A model generated the notes under the pieces. It ran no database searches, was not told the origin of the DNA, and saw nothing but the letters and a program-made list of their open reading frames with translations. Below, in pieces: positions 1 through 11,400 of a stretch of DNA of 64,000 nucleotides. The stretch comes from Pycnococcus provasolii (lineage: Eukaryota > Chlorophyta > Pseudoscourfieldiophyceae > Pseudoscourfieldiales), in contig CP150567.1 in assembly GCA_049487715.1 (NCBI GenBank), forward strand, positions 124,001 to 188,000. The letters run 5' to 3'. The translations under genes were made by a program, and so were the position numbers. The stretch's first letter is position 1. Each line of letters begins with the position of its first letter.

Positions 1-3000
1 GTGCTCAATCCCAGCTGGGAGTCAACATCATTTCTCTCCGTCGTCGACTTCACCTACCGCCTGCCGGACGACACGTCAACTGCCATTCTCGTCAACGCAC
101 AGGCGTTTGGTGCACTATCCGTCGCGACGCCATCAGGCTATTTCTACGCCACGGGAGCAAACAACAACAACGTCACCAGCAACAACTACACCAAGCTTGC
201 ATTTCGCATACACGCGCTGTATCCCGAGACTGGAGCGAGACTTGTGCTCAAGCTGGAGGCACGCAGCTCCCTCGATAACAGTTCGCGTCTCTTCACGCCG
301 GGTGTCTCCCTTGCCAACCTGGCAAATCCCCCCGACGTCACGACCGCGGCGCCTCAATCCTCATCATCAACAACCCTCCAGCGTGGCGTGCTCCCTCTCG
401 ACAGGTGGTATGACATTGTCGTTCCTCTCGAGAACCTTGTGCTTGGCAACGCGAACTCTGTGCGTGGAACGGCGTCACTCAACGCGCTGCGAACGCTCAG
501 CGAGATTCCTGGGCAGCAGCAGCCTCCCACGAACGAAGAGTCCAGCAACAGCCAACTCGTGACATTCGGACGACGACGGCGGCGGCGGCGGCGGCGACAC
601 CTCAGCCAGGAGCAAAACTCCACCGGTGATGCCGGTGTTGCGCTTTGGCTGTGGGACACCATCACCGTGCAGGACGACGCAGGCACGGGTGCCGCCTTTC
701 TCGTCGACGACATACGCCTGCTTGCCGAGGATGATGGTGGATTGAAAGCCTTGAATCCGTCGCTCGTTCCGGAGTCCGTCGACAGCTCAACCACGACCGT
801 GGTGCCAGCAGCAACCGAAGCACAGAGGACTCCGCCACTCAGCAGACGTCCTTGGCTCATCGCCGTGATTGTGGGCCTTGCCGCTATGGTGTGCTTTTTC
901 GTCGTGGGCATCGCGGTTCTAGTTGTGAAGCGACGCGAGGAAACTGGACGTGGGAAGCATACATCCACGGCAGACGAGGTGCGCGGCGCGATGACGGAAC
1001 TTGGGGAGAACATAGGCGACATGTTCGAGGACATGGGAGGAGGCGTGTCGCGCGCTGTACCGCATCCTCGCAGCACGAACAAGGAACGCACGGATAGCAA
1101 GCAGCCACCGGGCTGGTACTCGCCACACGACGAAGTTCCGTACGCCGAACGACGCACGTCACTCAGCCCAGCCACCGGCAGGGCGTGCTGCTTTGCAAGA
1201 CATGCAGATTTCAAGAACGTCGACTCGTTCTTGAAGTACGAAACACCCGCCACCGCCGTCGCGCAGCAGACAGCTCACAACAACGACAACAACATGACGG
1301 ATCGCTCGCTCAATTCTGACGAGCGACGGGCACTTGACGAGATTCTTGCGGGCGAGTGGCGTGGTGGTGGCACGAGCGTGACCGCGGCGACGACGACGAC
1401 CACGGAACCACGGCGAGACGACGATCGTGTCGAAGATGAGGAACTTCACGAGATCCACGACCAGGCACTCTGGCACCTCGACATCGCCGAGGCGAAGCGT
1501 CGCGATGCGGAGGCTGTCCGCGTCGAGGCGGATCGCGTCGAGTCGGGAGAACAGCTGGCGAGCGTTCGCGCTTCGGTGGACGACGACGACGACGCGGAGG
1601 CGGCAAGCGTGGAGACGGACGACAGCGAGGTGGGCGTCAAGCTTACATTCCGCGAAGCTGCCGTCGACGATGGTTCGCCGCACGCACAGGCGGCTCTGCT
1701 GCGACGGCAATCGGATGCACTTCGTGCGGCGGCGAAGGTGTACGAGAGTGAGGGTGAGAGACTGCTTCAGATTTGGTCTGCACGACTTCAGGATCGGGAC
1801 GGCGATGGCGATGGCGACGACGACGACGACGGTGAGAATGGCGGTGATGGCAACGATGGTGATCAGCAGCACGAGCAGCGAGTGTCCTCAAAGAGTCACG
1901 CGGCAGCGGTTGTGGGTTCCACAAGAGTGCCATCATCGGCGGAGGTGGAGGCGGCTGCGGCGATGGCTGGTGCACTCGTGTTCACGCGTAAGTCCACCAA
2001 CGAGGAGGAGGACGAGGACGAGGCGCAGGATACCCTTGGTCCTCTGCTCAATCAGACGCGGGCACCTCTCGCGATCGACTTTAAGTCGGAGATTGTGCTG
2101 GACACTGTCCTCGGCTCTGGCGCGAGCGGCTCGGTGTGGAAAGGACACTACCGTCCTGTTGGCGGTGCGTTTGGTTCACGTCGCGTTTTCGAGGTTCCCA
2201 CTGACGTTCCGATCGCGCTGAAGGTGATGCACAGTTCCGCCGGAGGCGTTCTGTCGCCCGCTGACCAGGCAGCATTCGAGGCGGAGGTGAGCCTGCTCTC
2301 CGCACTACGACACCCGAACATCGTTCGAAGCTACGGCACTTGCCACGACGACAAGGGAAACAACTGCGTGCTCATCGAGTTTGTGGACGGCCCGTCGCTG
2401 TATAAGGCGCTGCACGAGCAGATCCTGCAGCCTAGCTGGCAGGCGACGCATCGCCTCGCGAAGCAGCTCGCATCTGCGATGCACTACTGCCACACGAGAG
2501 AACCGTTCGCGGTGGTTCACCGCGACCTGAAGACACACAACATTCTTCTCGACCGTCACACGGGTGACGCGAAAGTTTGTGACTTTGGCATAGCGCGCCG
2601 TCAGGCGCACACGTTCCTGACGACCAAGCACATCCACGCCGGAACGGCGCCGTACATGGCACCCGAGACGTTCAAGGGCGGATCTCGCAGCGTGAACGAG
2701 AAGTGCGACGTGTACTCGTTTGGAGTGATTCTGTGGGAATGCTGTGCGGTGGACATTCCGTGGAAGCGCGAGACGGCATTCAGCCCGATGTCCGTGGTGA
2801 TGGCGGTTGGCGTGGAGAAACGCCGCCTTCCGCTCGACCCGACGTGGCCTCGCTACCTGCGTCGCATCATCAAGATGTGCTGGCGCCACGACCCTCGCGT
2901 TCGCGCAAGTTTCGCGGAGATTCTCAGAAGGCTGGACGATGCCGAGGAGAGCGGCGAAACTTCACCTCATCTGCCTTCTGCTGCTCTGGGTGGTGGCGGT

Positions 3001-3087
3001 GCTGGTGGTGCACCGCCACCACCCTCGTCCGTCGCATCGACATCCTCCCGTTCCACCACCTTGCGTCGCTTTTCTCTGAGAAGGTGA
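1..3087 (+). CDS. Receptor-like protein kinase (5' end outside window)
   Basis: The reading frame is open from base 1, so the N-terminus is missing. The first ~240 residues read as an extracellular beta-rich domain ending in ALWLWDTITVQD and FLVDDIRLL, reminiscent of carbohydrate-binding modules (inference). This domain contains an odd run of nine arginines near residues 190-198. One membrane segment follows at about 283-310 (PWLIAVIVGLAAMVCFFVVG), then an acidic, low-complexity cytoplasmic linker with Asp/Gly runs. The kinase domain spans about 697-977: glycine loop GSGASGSVW, VAIK-like lysine in IALKVM, catalytic loop HRDLKTHNIL near 840, DFG near 861, and APE in the activation segment. All catalytic residues are present, so it should be active. 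The sequence is tyrosine-kinase-like (TKL/MAPKKK type). Ligand and pathway are unknown. It is convergent with the ubiquitin-ankyrin gene. Confidence 0.85.
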   Translation: MLNPSWESTSFLSVVDFTYRLPDDTSTAILVNAQAFGALSVATPSGYFYATGANNNNVTSNNYTKLAFRIHALYPETGARLVLKLEARSSLDNSSRLFTPGVSLANLANPPDVTTAAPQSSSSTTLQRGVLPLDRWYDIVVPLENLVLGNANSVRGTASLNALRTLSEIPGQQQPPTNEESSNSQLVTFGRRRRRRRRRHLSQEQNSTGDAGVALWLWDTITVQDDAGTGAAFLVDDIRLLAEDDGGLKALNPSLVPESVDSSTTTVVPAATEAQRTPPLSRRPWLIAVIVGLAAMVCFFVVGIAVLVVKRREETGRGKHTSTADEVRGAMTELGENIGDMFEDMGGGVSRAVPHPRSTNKERTDSKQPPGWYSPHDEVPYAERRTSLSPATGRACCFARHADFKNVDSFLKYETPATAVAQQTAHNNDNNMTDRSLNSDERRALDEILAGEWRGGGTSVTAATTTTTEPRRDDDRVEDEELHEIHDQALWHLDIAEAKRRDAEAVRVEADRVESGEQLASVRASVDDDDDAEAASVETDDSEVGVKLTFREAAVDDGSPHAQAALLRRQSDALRAAAKVYESEGERLLQIWSARLQDRDGDGDGDDDDDGENGGDGNDGDQQHEQRVSSKSHAAAVVGSTRVPSSAEVEAAAAMAGALVFTRKSTNEEEDEDEAQDTLGPLLNQTRAPLAIDFKSEIVLDTVLGSGASGSVWKGHYRPVGGAFGSRRVFEVPTDVPIALKVMHSSAGGVLSPADQAAFEAEVSLLSALRHPNIVRSYGTCHDDKGNNCVLIEFVDGPSLYKALHEQILQPSWQATHRLAKQLASAMHYCHTREPFAVVHRDLKTHNILLDRHTGDAKVCDFGIARRQAHTFLTTKHIHAGTAPYMAPETFKGGSRSVNEKCDVYSFGVILWECCAVDIPWKRETAFSPMSVVMAVGVEKRRLPLDPTWPRYLRRIIKMCWRHDPRVRASFAEILRRLDDAEESGETSPHLPSAALGGGGAGGAPPPPSSVASTSSRSTTLRRFSLRR

Positions 3088-3481
3088 GTGAGCGAGTGAG
3101 TGAGTGATGATGATGACAGCTGTGTGCGTGCGTGTGCGTGCGCGCGTGTGTGTACTACCTCCTATATTTTGGTGTTTTGTGTGAGTAAGTGTGTATGTGG
3201 GCGATTGTGTGCCAGCGCCTGGTGGTATATACTATGACCACTTTGTTGCATTTTTAGAGTTCATTGTTTTGTAATAAGAAGCTCGTATTCATCCATCCTC
3301 CCCAATGTCGTCTTTCCAGCCAAAGCGCGCGATGCTCCCGTCGCGTCGCAGCGCCAACGAGTGAGGACAATCAAAGCGGATTATTATATTCCACCACTTA
3401 ATTGACTTAAAGCAATTTTATTTTTTATTTGAACGAATTACTGTAACGGTGTTGTGTTACATTCAAAAACATTGGTTGGTA
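3088..3481. other. Intergenic region between convergent genes
   Basis: This stretch begins with a GT/GC-rich low-complexity tract (about 3120-3155) and becomes AT-rich toward 3481. It contains TTTTGTAATAAG at about 3268, which resembles a green-algal TGTAA polyadenylation signal for the kinase gene. No coding potential is seen. Confidence 0.5.
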
Positions 3482-5332
3482 TCACACATGTGGAATGATC
3501 ACTTTCACGCACTCCTTGTGTCCATTCTGCGCAGCGCTTTTCATGGGGGTCGCACCTTCGTCATCCTTTGCATTAACGACTGCGCCGGCGTCGATCAGCA
3601 TCTGCACAGCTGTGGCGTGTCCATTTAAAGCGGCGATGTGCATGGGCGTCTTGAAATGGGGAAATGGGGAAATGTCGACGTTCGCGCCAGCGTTGATGAG
3701 TATCTCGATGCATTTGACATGTCCTCGCATTGCAGCAAGGTGCAGAGGAGTCCAATCTGGGGTTATCATCGGCATGTTAGGGAAGCGGTGCGAGATGTTG
3801 TCGTACACGTGCTTGTCGGGAAGTACATCTGCACTAATGCCAGCGTCGACGATGAGCATGCGAAGGCACTCGGGTTGATTGCTCTCGACGGCAATTCGCA
3901 TGACCATAGCCTGTATCGTGGCCGAAACTTTCATGCCCGCCACACCGTCATCATGCTTGGGTGGGATGCCCATCCCACCGGCGTCGATGAGCATCTTCAG
4001 ACACGCTACGTGTCCATTCCTCACGGCATGCATAAGGGGCGTGTGTCCAGAGTTGTCTGCGCCATCCTCGGTAGCCTTCGCGCGAATGAGGATTCGCAGG
4101 CACTCATCGTATCCTTCGCGCGCGGCGATGTGTATGGGTGCCAGTCCTTCTAGATCAGGCTTGTTGCAGTCTTCTCGCTGACGAGTGATCAAAGTCTCGA
4201 GATGCTCAGGCTTATTGTGCCGCGTCGCCATGTGGCATCGCGATTTGGACAATGCGAGCTGAGCATTTGCACGATCCTTGCGAAAGAATGCGTTGAAGGC
4301 GTGCACAGCCTCAGCTCGCGCTGGCGTTCCTCGAGGTGGTAGCTCAATGCATGCCGACGACGGCGGCGTCCCATCAGGATGTGCCATACGCCACAGGCGT
4401 TCTCTGTACCATAACGATCCTTCTTCCTCCTCTGTCCCTTCTTCTTCAGCTACCACACGCGTAGTAGTCCCCTCCTCCTCCTCCTCCTCGGCATGCGAAC
4501 TCTCAAGCTTCTCTGGAATCTTAGCCGATTGTTGTCGCGGCTTATGCTCTTGCGCGCTTCGAAACGCCTTGGCGCGTGGATCCAACGCAAGTACACGCTC
4601 GACGAATGAGTGGATTCTCTCATGCTCTGTCTTCTTCGCCTTCTTACGCAATTTGACGTTCGCACGTTCCCTCCACCTCCTATTTTCGCGGGTCTTGGCC
4701 TTGTTCGTGTTGTACTCGTTGATATGCCGGGCAGGGCGACAGCTCTTGAAATCGAGCCAGAACTTATAGAAGTTCTTCACCGTCACTTCGTCGTCATCAG
4801 GTCCACCGAGCAGTGGTGGATTGGCCCTCTCTGAGCATGGGGTGAGCCTCGCAAATGATGGGCCAAACGTCTCGCAGAATTCCTCGGCCGAGCCGTTTTT
4901 CATTTCTCGACGCAATGTGTTGACAAAGTAGTCGACATCAAAAGGACCTGTTGACATCGAGAAGACGTCGCTAGAAGGAAAGTCTCGCGTCAACGACTTT
5001 CCCTCCTCTGGGTCTATCCGTGCGTCTGCCTGTCGAGCCGCGGGCGATGATGGACCACTCGTCTGGACCACTCGTGCGTCTGCAGATTCCGCCATTTCTG
5101 TCTGGGTTAGGGTTAGGTCGACGAGGTGGAGCGTCGACTCCTTATGGATGTTGTAGTCCATGAGCTTCCGTCCATCCTCGAGCAGCTTTCCCCCGAAAAT
5201 CAAACGCTGCTGGTCGGGTGGAATTCCCTCCTTGTCTTGTATTTTCGCCTTCACGTTGCCGATGGTGTCTCTGGACTCCACCTCGAGCGTGATGGTCTTG
5301 CCCGTGAATGGACACTTGACGAAGATCTTCAT
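3482..5332 (-). CDS. Ubiquitin-ankyrin repeat fusion protein
   Basis: The first ATG in frame is at 5332; the upstream codons are TTG. Residues 1-73 are a near-perfect ubiquitin fold ([48 protein letters not shown]), with one extra residue after Lys6. Lys48- and Lys63-equivalent positions are kept. The C-terminal LRLRGG is absent: the chain runs into [11 protein letters not shown], so normal deubiquitinase processing or conjugation is not expected. The middle is charged and contains a basic stretch ([20 protein letters not shown]) and a Glu-rich run. The last ~230 residues hold about six ankyrin repeats (for example [25 protein letters not shown]). It is probably an adaptor recognised by ubiquitin-binding proteins (inference). 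It is divergent from the FAS1 gene, with starts about 280 bp apart. Confidence 0.88.
   Translation of the reverse strand: MKIFVKCPFTGKTITLEVESRDTIGNVKAKIQDKEGIPPDQQRLIFGGKLLEDGRKLMDYNIHKESTLHLVDLTLTQTEMAESADARVVQTSGPSSPAARQADARIDPEEGKSLTRDFPSSDVFSMSTGPFDVDYFVNTLRREMKNGSAEEFCETFGPSFARLTPCSERANPPLLGGPDDDEVTVKNFYKFWLDFKSCRPARHINEYNTNKAKTRENRRWRERANVKLRKKAKKTEHERIHSFVERVLALDPRAKAFRSAQEHKPRQQSAKIPEKLESSHAEEEEEEGTTTRVVAEEEGTEEEEGSLWYRERLWRMAHPDGTPPSSACIELPPRGTPARAEAVHAFNAFFRKDRANAQLALSKSRCHMATRHNKPEHLETLITRQREDCNKPDLEGLAPIHIAAREGYDECLRILIRAKATEDGADNSGHTPLMHAVRNGHVACLKMLIDAGGMGIPPKHDDGVAGMKVSATIQAMVMRIAVESNQPECLRMLIVDAGISADVLPDKHVYDNISHRFPNMPMITPDWTPLHLAAMRGHVKCIEILINAGANVDISPFPHFKTPMHIAALNGHATAVQMLIDAGAVVNAKDDEGATPMKSAAQNGHKECVKVIIPHV
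5103..5117. repeat. Telomere-like TTAGGG tract inside a coding region
   Basis: GGGTTAGGGTTAGG on the + strand lies inside the ubiquitin-ankyrin ORF. Read on the minus strand it encodes the LTLTQ segment immediately after the ubiquitin fold, exactly where the missing LRLRGG tail should be. Confidence 0.8.
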
Positions 5333-5613
5333 AGCGCACAACAACCACGTTGTGTTATGTGTTACATATGTTTTTAGTCAAATTCTGTGAGGCCAATTCT
5401 ATCTTCTCGGAATCCTTTCTTGGACTCCCGATTCGGGGATAGGGGTCGCCACCGGTGTTAGGGTCGGACGCCTCCCCTCTTTCAGATTATTTCTCTGGGA
5501 TTTGAGTTTCCTCCCCGCTGGCCAGAAAACTCCTCTGATGAACCTGCCAGGGGAAAAAATAGCTTCACCTGTCCCGCCCGTACATCTACATCTCAACACA
5601 TTTCGGGCAGCAA

Positions 5614-8177
5614 ATGGCGATGAAGATGCGCAAACAGCGCAATGTTGTCATCACGGTGCTCTTGTTGTGCTTGGTGGCGGTAACAACGGCTAATATCGGC
5701 GGTGCTGATGCGCGACGTGGTGGAGGAGCGCGAAGATCTGGTGGTGGTGGCGGGGGCGGGGGTGCTCGCTTTCAACGTGGCGGCGGCGGCGGCGGCGGCG
5801 GCGGACGATCGCGTCCATCATCAGGAGGAGGATCCTTCTTCTCACAACCCGGAGGTGCGTATTCCAGACCACAACAACGACCACAACAACGACCAGCGAC
5901 ACGCCCGTCAATCCAGCCGCCTCCTCGCCAACCGGCACCTCCTCAACGTTTCCCCACAGGCGGAGGTGGTGGCGGGAGACTCGCAGAAGGCATCTCTTCG
6001 CGGGACATGTCGTTTGGTACTGCAAATTCGCGCTGCTTCTTTTGCCCACAAACAAATCTTCTTTCTCACAATCTCACACGTACAAAACAACGTCATCATC
6101 CACAACAAAATCATCCTTCAAACAACAATAGGTGGTGGCGGAGGAGGAGTTACGCGTCCGGCTGTCGAACCTCCTCCAAACATCGGACGGCCAGCTACGC
6201 GTCCCGGAGGTGAGGTTGTTGCCGGCGGCATCGGCGCCGGAATTGGTGCCGGGATTGGTGCGGGCGTCGGTGGTGGTGGTGGAGGCATCGAACGACCGGT
6301 GACACGTCCTGCTCCACCTGCAAATCTTCCTGACATTGGTGGTGGAGGCATCGAACGACCGGTGACACGTCCTAATCCACCTGCAAATCTTCCTGACATT
6401 GGTGGTGGAGGCGTCGAACGACCGGTGACACGTCCTGCGCGCCCCGGCGACGGCTCAGGCAATCTTCCGAGCATTGTGTGGAGGCGTCGAACGACCGGTG
6501 ACACGTCCTGCGCGCCCCGGCGACGGCTCAGGCAATCTTCCGAGCATTTTACCTGAAGGAGGTGACAACATACCGCGCCCCGGCGACGGCTCAGGCAATC
6601 TTCCGAGCATTTTGCCTGAAGGAGGTGACAACATACCGCCGAATCGTCCGGATAGGCCTGACCGTCCAGATAGGCCTGACCGTCCGGATAGGCCTGACCG
6701 TCCAGACCGCCCAGATCGCCCTGACCGCCCTGACCGTCCTGACCGCCCTGACCGTCCTGACCGTCCAATCAGGCCGCCGCACAAGCCTTGCCGTTACCCT
6801 CCGTGCAATCATCGTCCGCCGCCAAGGCCGCGACCACCTCCGTACCGGCCTCGACCACCGCCTCGATGGCCTTATCCTCCGCGGCCGTACCCGCCTAGCT
6901 GGAATCCGTGGCGACGACCACCGTGGAGGCCTTGGCGTATACCACCACCTCCACTTCCATTCCCGGTGCCGTTTCCCGTCGTCGTGCCGTCATTTTACCA
7001 GAGCAGCTACCCAACGCTCGTCGACGCCTCGAACACGTACGTTGATTCAGGGTACGATGGTGGAACGACGTACTACCAGGCGGATCAGTACGCTCCAACG
7101 CAGTCAAGCCAGCAGAGCACTGGGCTTGTGTACGCGTACTTTAATCCGGCGACAAATGAGTACACTACGGACCCGTGCGCAGGATGTCAGCCCGCGGTGT
7201 GGGATCCTGAAACTCAGCAATACTACGTGCTCCCAGACGCAAACGAGGCGACGAAGGCGAATCCAGCGGCACCACCACCTCCTTCGGATCCATACAGCTT
7301 TTACGACACCAAGACGCAGAGCTACACGAAAGAAAACTGCGGTGAATCGTGCGTGCCTGTTGTGTACGATCCTGTGGAAGGAAAGTACTTCACAACTGGC
7401 GAATCATCATCATCGCCTCAGGCTAGTACAAATACAAGTCCACCACTACTACAGGAGGAGAAGAGTCGTCGTCGTCTACTGCTACCGCTGAGGACGATAA
7501 TTTCCGCTTCTTCAATGTCGACACAAACGAGTACACGATGGATTCATGCGGCGACGCGTGCATTCCTGTCCGCTACGACGCGGCGAGCGGAAACTACGTC
7601 ACGGACGAAGGCAGCCAGGGAAATGGTCTTGAGGACGATGAGGACAGCACCACGCTTGTCGATGACTACACGTTCTTGCTGGGATTTGCAAATCTCACGA
7701 ATTTCAACAACGAAACGCAGTACACGATTTTTGCACCCACGAATGTTGCTGTCATCGACGCAATGAACACCACGTACCGCAACTTCATTGAAATAGCGTT
7801 CAATGGCGAGAAAAACGTCACAGGCGCAGATTGTTCTCGACGCATTGTCTCAGGATGATGCGCGCATGCGCCGCCTTCGTCGTGTGCTCTTGCACAGCAT
7901 TGCACCATCCATCTTGCGCATTCAGGGGCTAGGAGAGGATGGAACCTCTGTCGGCGTGCTGTGTGGCCCTGACGTCGAAGTTTACCCCGCGGCGAATTCA
8001 ACGGACTACGCAAGCGTCGGCGGCGGCGCCGTCCTTCTTGGCGACATTCCCGTGGCCACGGGTCTTATGAGCATAATCGATTCTCCGGTCGATTACCCTT
8101 ACGATCCTGAGGAGGTGGATGCCTGGACGTGCTTGCCGGTGGTGCAGCAGATGTATCCGGATTTGCAGTTGCTTTAG
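5614..8177 (+). CDS. Secreted Gly/Pro-rich fasciclin (FAS1) domain protein, frame interrupted
   Basis: The ATG at 5614 opens a signal peptide (VVITVLLLCLVAVTTANIGGADA) and a Gly/Arg-rich region. A likely intron is 6017-6131 (GTACTG...CAATAG, phase consistent), followed by repeats of IERPVTRPxPPANLPDIGGGG. The frame then breaks near 6474, where one repeat unit lacks two bases. It continues as an (RPD)n run, a Pro-rich stretch and three copies of a ~35-residue module (YxFxxxTxxYTxxxCxxxCxPxxxDxxxxxY). The third copy needs another frame change at about 7426-7454, which a 29-nt GT-AG intron would satisfy. A FAS1 domain follows (TIFAPTNVAVIDAMN, then VLDALSQDDARMRRLRRVLLH), with one more frame change near 7815-7835. 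It is probably a cell-wall or extracellular-matrix adhesion protein. The multiple breaks mean an indel-bearing assembly, tiny introns, or a decaying gene. Convergent with the dualchrome gene. Confidence 0.6.
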
Positions 8178-8415
8178 TAGAAAGCTTTGAAGGAAGGAGG
8201 AGAGTTGCAACATTTGATAATATGAGAAAGGGAATTGAAAAAGTTGAAAAATCAAATGTGACTGAGAAGGCGTTTAATCAACAAAAAAGAAAAAAGAAAA
8301 GATACACCAGCAAAAAGACGACGACCACCAACCGCCAACTGCCGTCCATAAAATTCATGGTAGCCCTCCAACCCTCCAGCCCCCCTTTTCCCCAAGGGGT
8401 GAAAGTCCGTTTAAG

Positions 8416-11400
8416 CTACTGCGATCGATGGCGCTTCGCGGAACGCGCCGCGACTCCCGCAGCAGTCGCCAAGCCCGGGGGACTGGCATCGTTCGCCGCA
8501 GCCTCACGTTCAGCACGCGTACGAAGGGTGGGTGGAAGCTTGGTGAGCGCAATCGCGGAGCATATCGAAGTGCTTCGATGTTGCTCCTGCTGGTGCTGTG
8601 TGCTTTGAACGGCAGCCTTATCATTGTAGGCGGCACTCTCCGCCTGCGACGAATCCTTTCCGCCAAACATCGACGAAGTCTTCAGCGGCATCGTCGACGC
8701 ATCCTTGGGTGCTGTCGCAGCCTCGCCGCTACCACCCATCTCCATATCCTGTAGAGCTGCTTGACGCACCTTGTGCACAGCTTGATCCAGATTCGAAGCG
8801 GATTCCTTCGGATCGACAATCGGATGGCTGTATTCTCCCGGGGCTCCGAGCATGACGCCCGCCGTCGCGAGCACCTGTGGGCTGGCTTTCCAAGGCTTGT
8901 GAATAAATTCAAGCGGCATCCTCGAAAGCTGCGTGATCCAGCGGCGCACGTAGTTGCCATTAGGATCGAATCGGTGAGCCTCGAGATCCAGGTCAATTTG
9001 CTCGGCGAACGAGTGTCCATCTTCCAGGCATCCGCTGACGTATTGCCACCCTAGCATGTCAGACTCAAGGTCTGCATCCACGAGGCACTCCCAGAAGTGG
9101 TGAAGGCCCCACTGCCAGGGCAACAGCAGGTGTTTCACGAGAAAACTAGCAGCCACAACGCGCATGCGATTGGGAATCCACCCGGTGGACCACAGCTGGC
9201 GCATCGCGGCATCAACGAGCGGGTAGCCGGTGGTACCAAGCTTCCACCTGTGGAAGAGGCTGTGGTCGTAGTTCCAGGGAACGCTGCGAAGCTGTGGAAG
9301 CAGAGACTTCTCGTGCGTGAATGGGAAGAAGTAGGAGAGATAGCGGCTCCATTCGCGCATGCCCAAGTTACGCAGGAACGTGTCGTAATTTCCGGCGTAG
9401 CTTGTCAATACACCATGCTCCACCTGCTTTTGCATGGCAGGTTCCATCGATTCGGGGGCGACAGATGCGACAGCACCACCGCTTCCATCGCCGGTGCTGA
9501 TTGCATCATTCTCGGCCGTGACGTCACCGCCGCTGCCGCCACCGCCGCCGCCGCCACGCTGATTTTTCACCATGTAAAAAATGCGACGCACGGAAATCTC
9601 ACCAAAGTGGATGTACGCACTTAGCTGCGAGGGCGATGAGCCGTCCATCGTTTCAGCGGGCACCGACGTGCTTCGAAGGTACGAGTCAAGCACGCGACGT
9701 GCACCCTTCGCACCGGGCACCCAGCGTTGCGTCATGGATTCCATGCACGCAGCATCGTTCTCGTCGAGGATCTCAAGCTCGTCGAGGCCGTGAACAAAAT
9801 TGGAAATGCTTGGAAGCACGTCCTCGGCACTGCGCAGGCTCGCCGGCGATGGCTGCGGAGCCGGCGGAGCGTATGGCATGCACTGAACGCGCGACCAAAA
9901 TGCCTCGAACGTACGGAAGCGCTCGTCACGACTTCCAAACACCTCCCACGGTTCGTACAGCAGATCCGCGTTGTGCGTGGACACCGTGATTCCCTCACTC
10001 GCTAGCTCCTGCTTGAGATGTGCGTCTCGCGCCATGCCAATCGCGTCGTAGAGCCTGTTGTAGAAAAGCGCTTTCGTGTTCAGCTCCTTGAGGATCGGAG
10101 CAAGAGCACGGCTGGCTGAGCTCGCACGCGCGTAGATGAGTGGCATTCCGAGAGCCCTTAGGTCATCCTCGAGAGCCTTCAGGCTCTGCACTAGCCACCA
10201 GCGGGCGAAACGGCCTGGTCGGAACTGCCCGTGTTCCTCCGGCTCCCAGATGAAGATGGGTAGCACCTTTTTGCCCGTACGCGCGGCGGCGGCAAGAGCA
10301 GGGTTGTCATCCACGCGAAGGTCGCGACGGAACCAAACCACCGCGACGTCGCCGCTCACATCGGAGTCTGGTGGCACCTGTTCCATCGGAGCCCTCGAGC
10401 CTTCCACACCATTGAGGTCGACGATCGTGTCCACAATGCGGCGCAGCGACTCGGTGCACGTCATCGTCATGCATAGAAGAGCGCTCGCGCCAGTGCCATG
10501 AGCCTCGTGCCCGAGGTTGGCGTGCATGGCAGACACGGTCGCCACGAGGCCGTTGAGCGGTGAGCTGATCTCTTTGCAGAGATACGACAGCTGATTCGCC
10601 TTGACGCGCGATGCTGCCTCGGCAGCCAGGCGCACCGCCGCGGAGGCGGCTGCCGCTTCGACGCCGGTGGTATCCTGCCCGGTGATGAAGACTCCGTGCG
10701 CGCGGGGCACCACCTCGATGAGCATGCTGATCCAATTACCTCCCTTCGAGGATGTCGCCTGGAACTGGAGGTGAACGGGCGGTAAGTTCACCGGCTCGTC
10801 TGAGTCACTGCTGTCGAGGCTGGCACAGACGGCGAGCTGCATTTTCGTGAGAGCGCCCACGTCAACGACACGGAGGAGACCGCGCGTGCCGAACACCTCG
10901 CCGAGCAGGGGCTGACCGACCGCGGATCCGGGTGCGAGTCCGGTGAGACGCGAAATCGCAGGATTCCACTGCTTGACGATGCCGTGCTCATCGAGCGTAA
11001 TCACTGGGCTTGGCGATCGCATCAGCAGGGCGGTGTTGTCATCGGACATCACCGCGAGCTGGTCGAGAACGTGCCTTGATTCTGACGCATCTTGGCCAAG
11101 TAGATCGAGCCCAAGCAGATTGCCGAGCGGACCGCGGCGAGGCACGGCGACGAGAAGCAGCTCGGAATGCGCAGATTCTCGGCTTCCCGATCCGCTTGGC
11201 TTGCCAAACGTCACGCGCAGCGTGCGCTCGCTCGCCGCTGGCAGCTGCTCCGCCGCGCTTGACCCGAACGACAGCACGAGGTGGTTAAGGAGCTCGTCCA
11301 CCACCCCGGCACGAAGTACGCCGTCGAGTTCGCTCAGCTTCCTGTTTGTCGACTCCTTGGATGAGCATCCCGTGAGCATTTCTGCCGCGCGATTCAGCGC

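Noticed and set aside
6455-6784. Repeat array at 6300-6770 as a possible CRISPR
   Set aside because: The repeats are in-frame codon repeats (RPD and ERPVTRP units) without unique spacers, in a eukaryotic gene.
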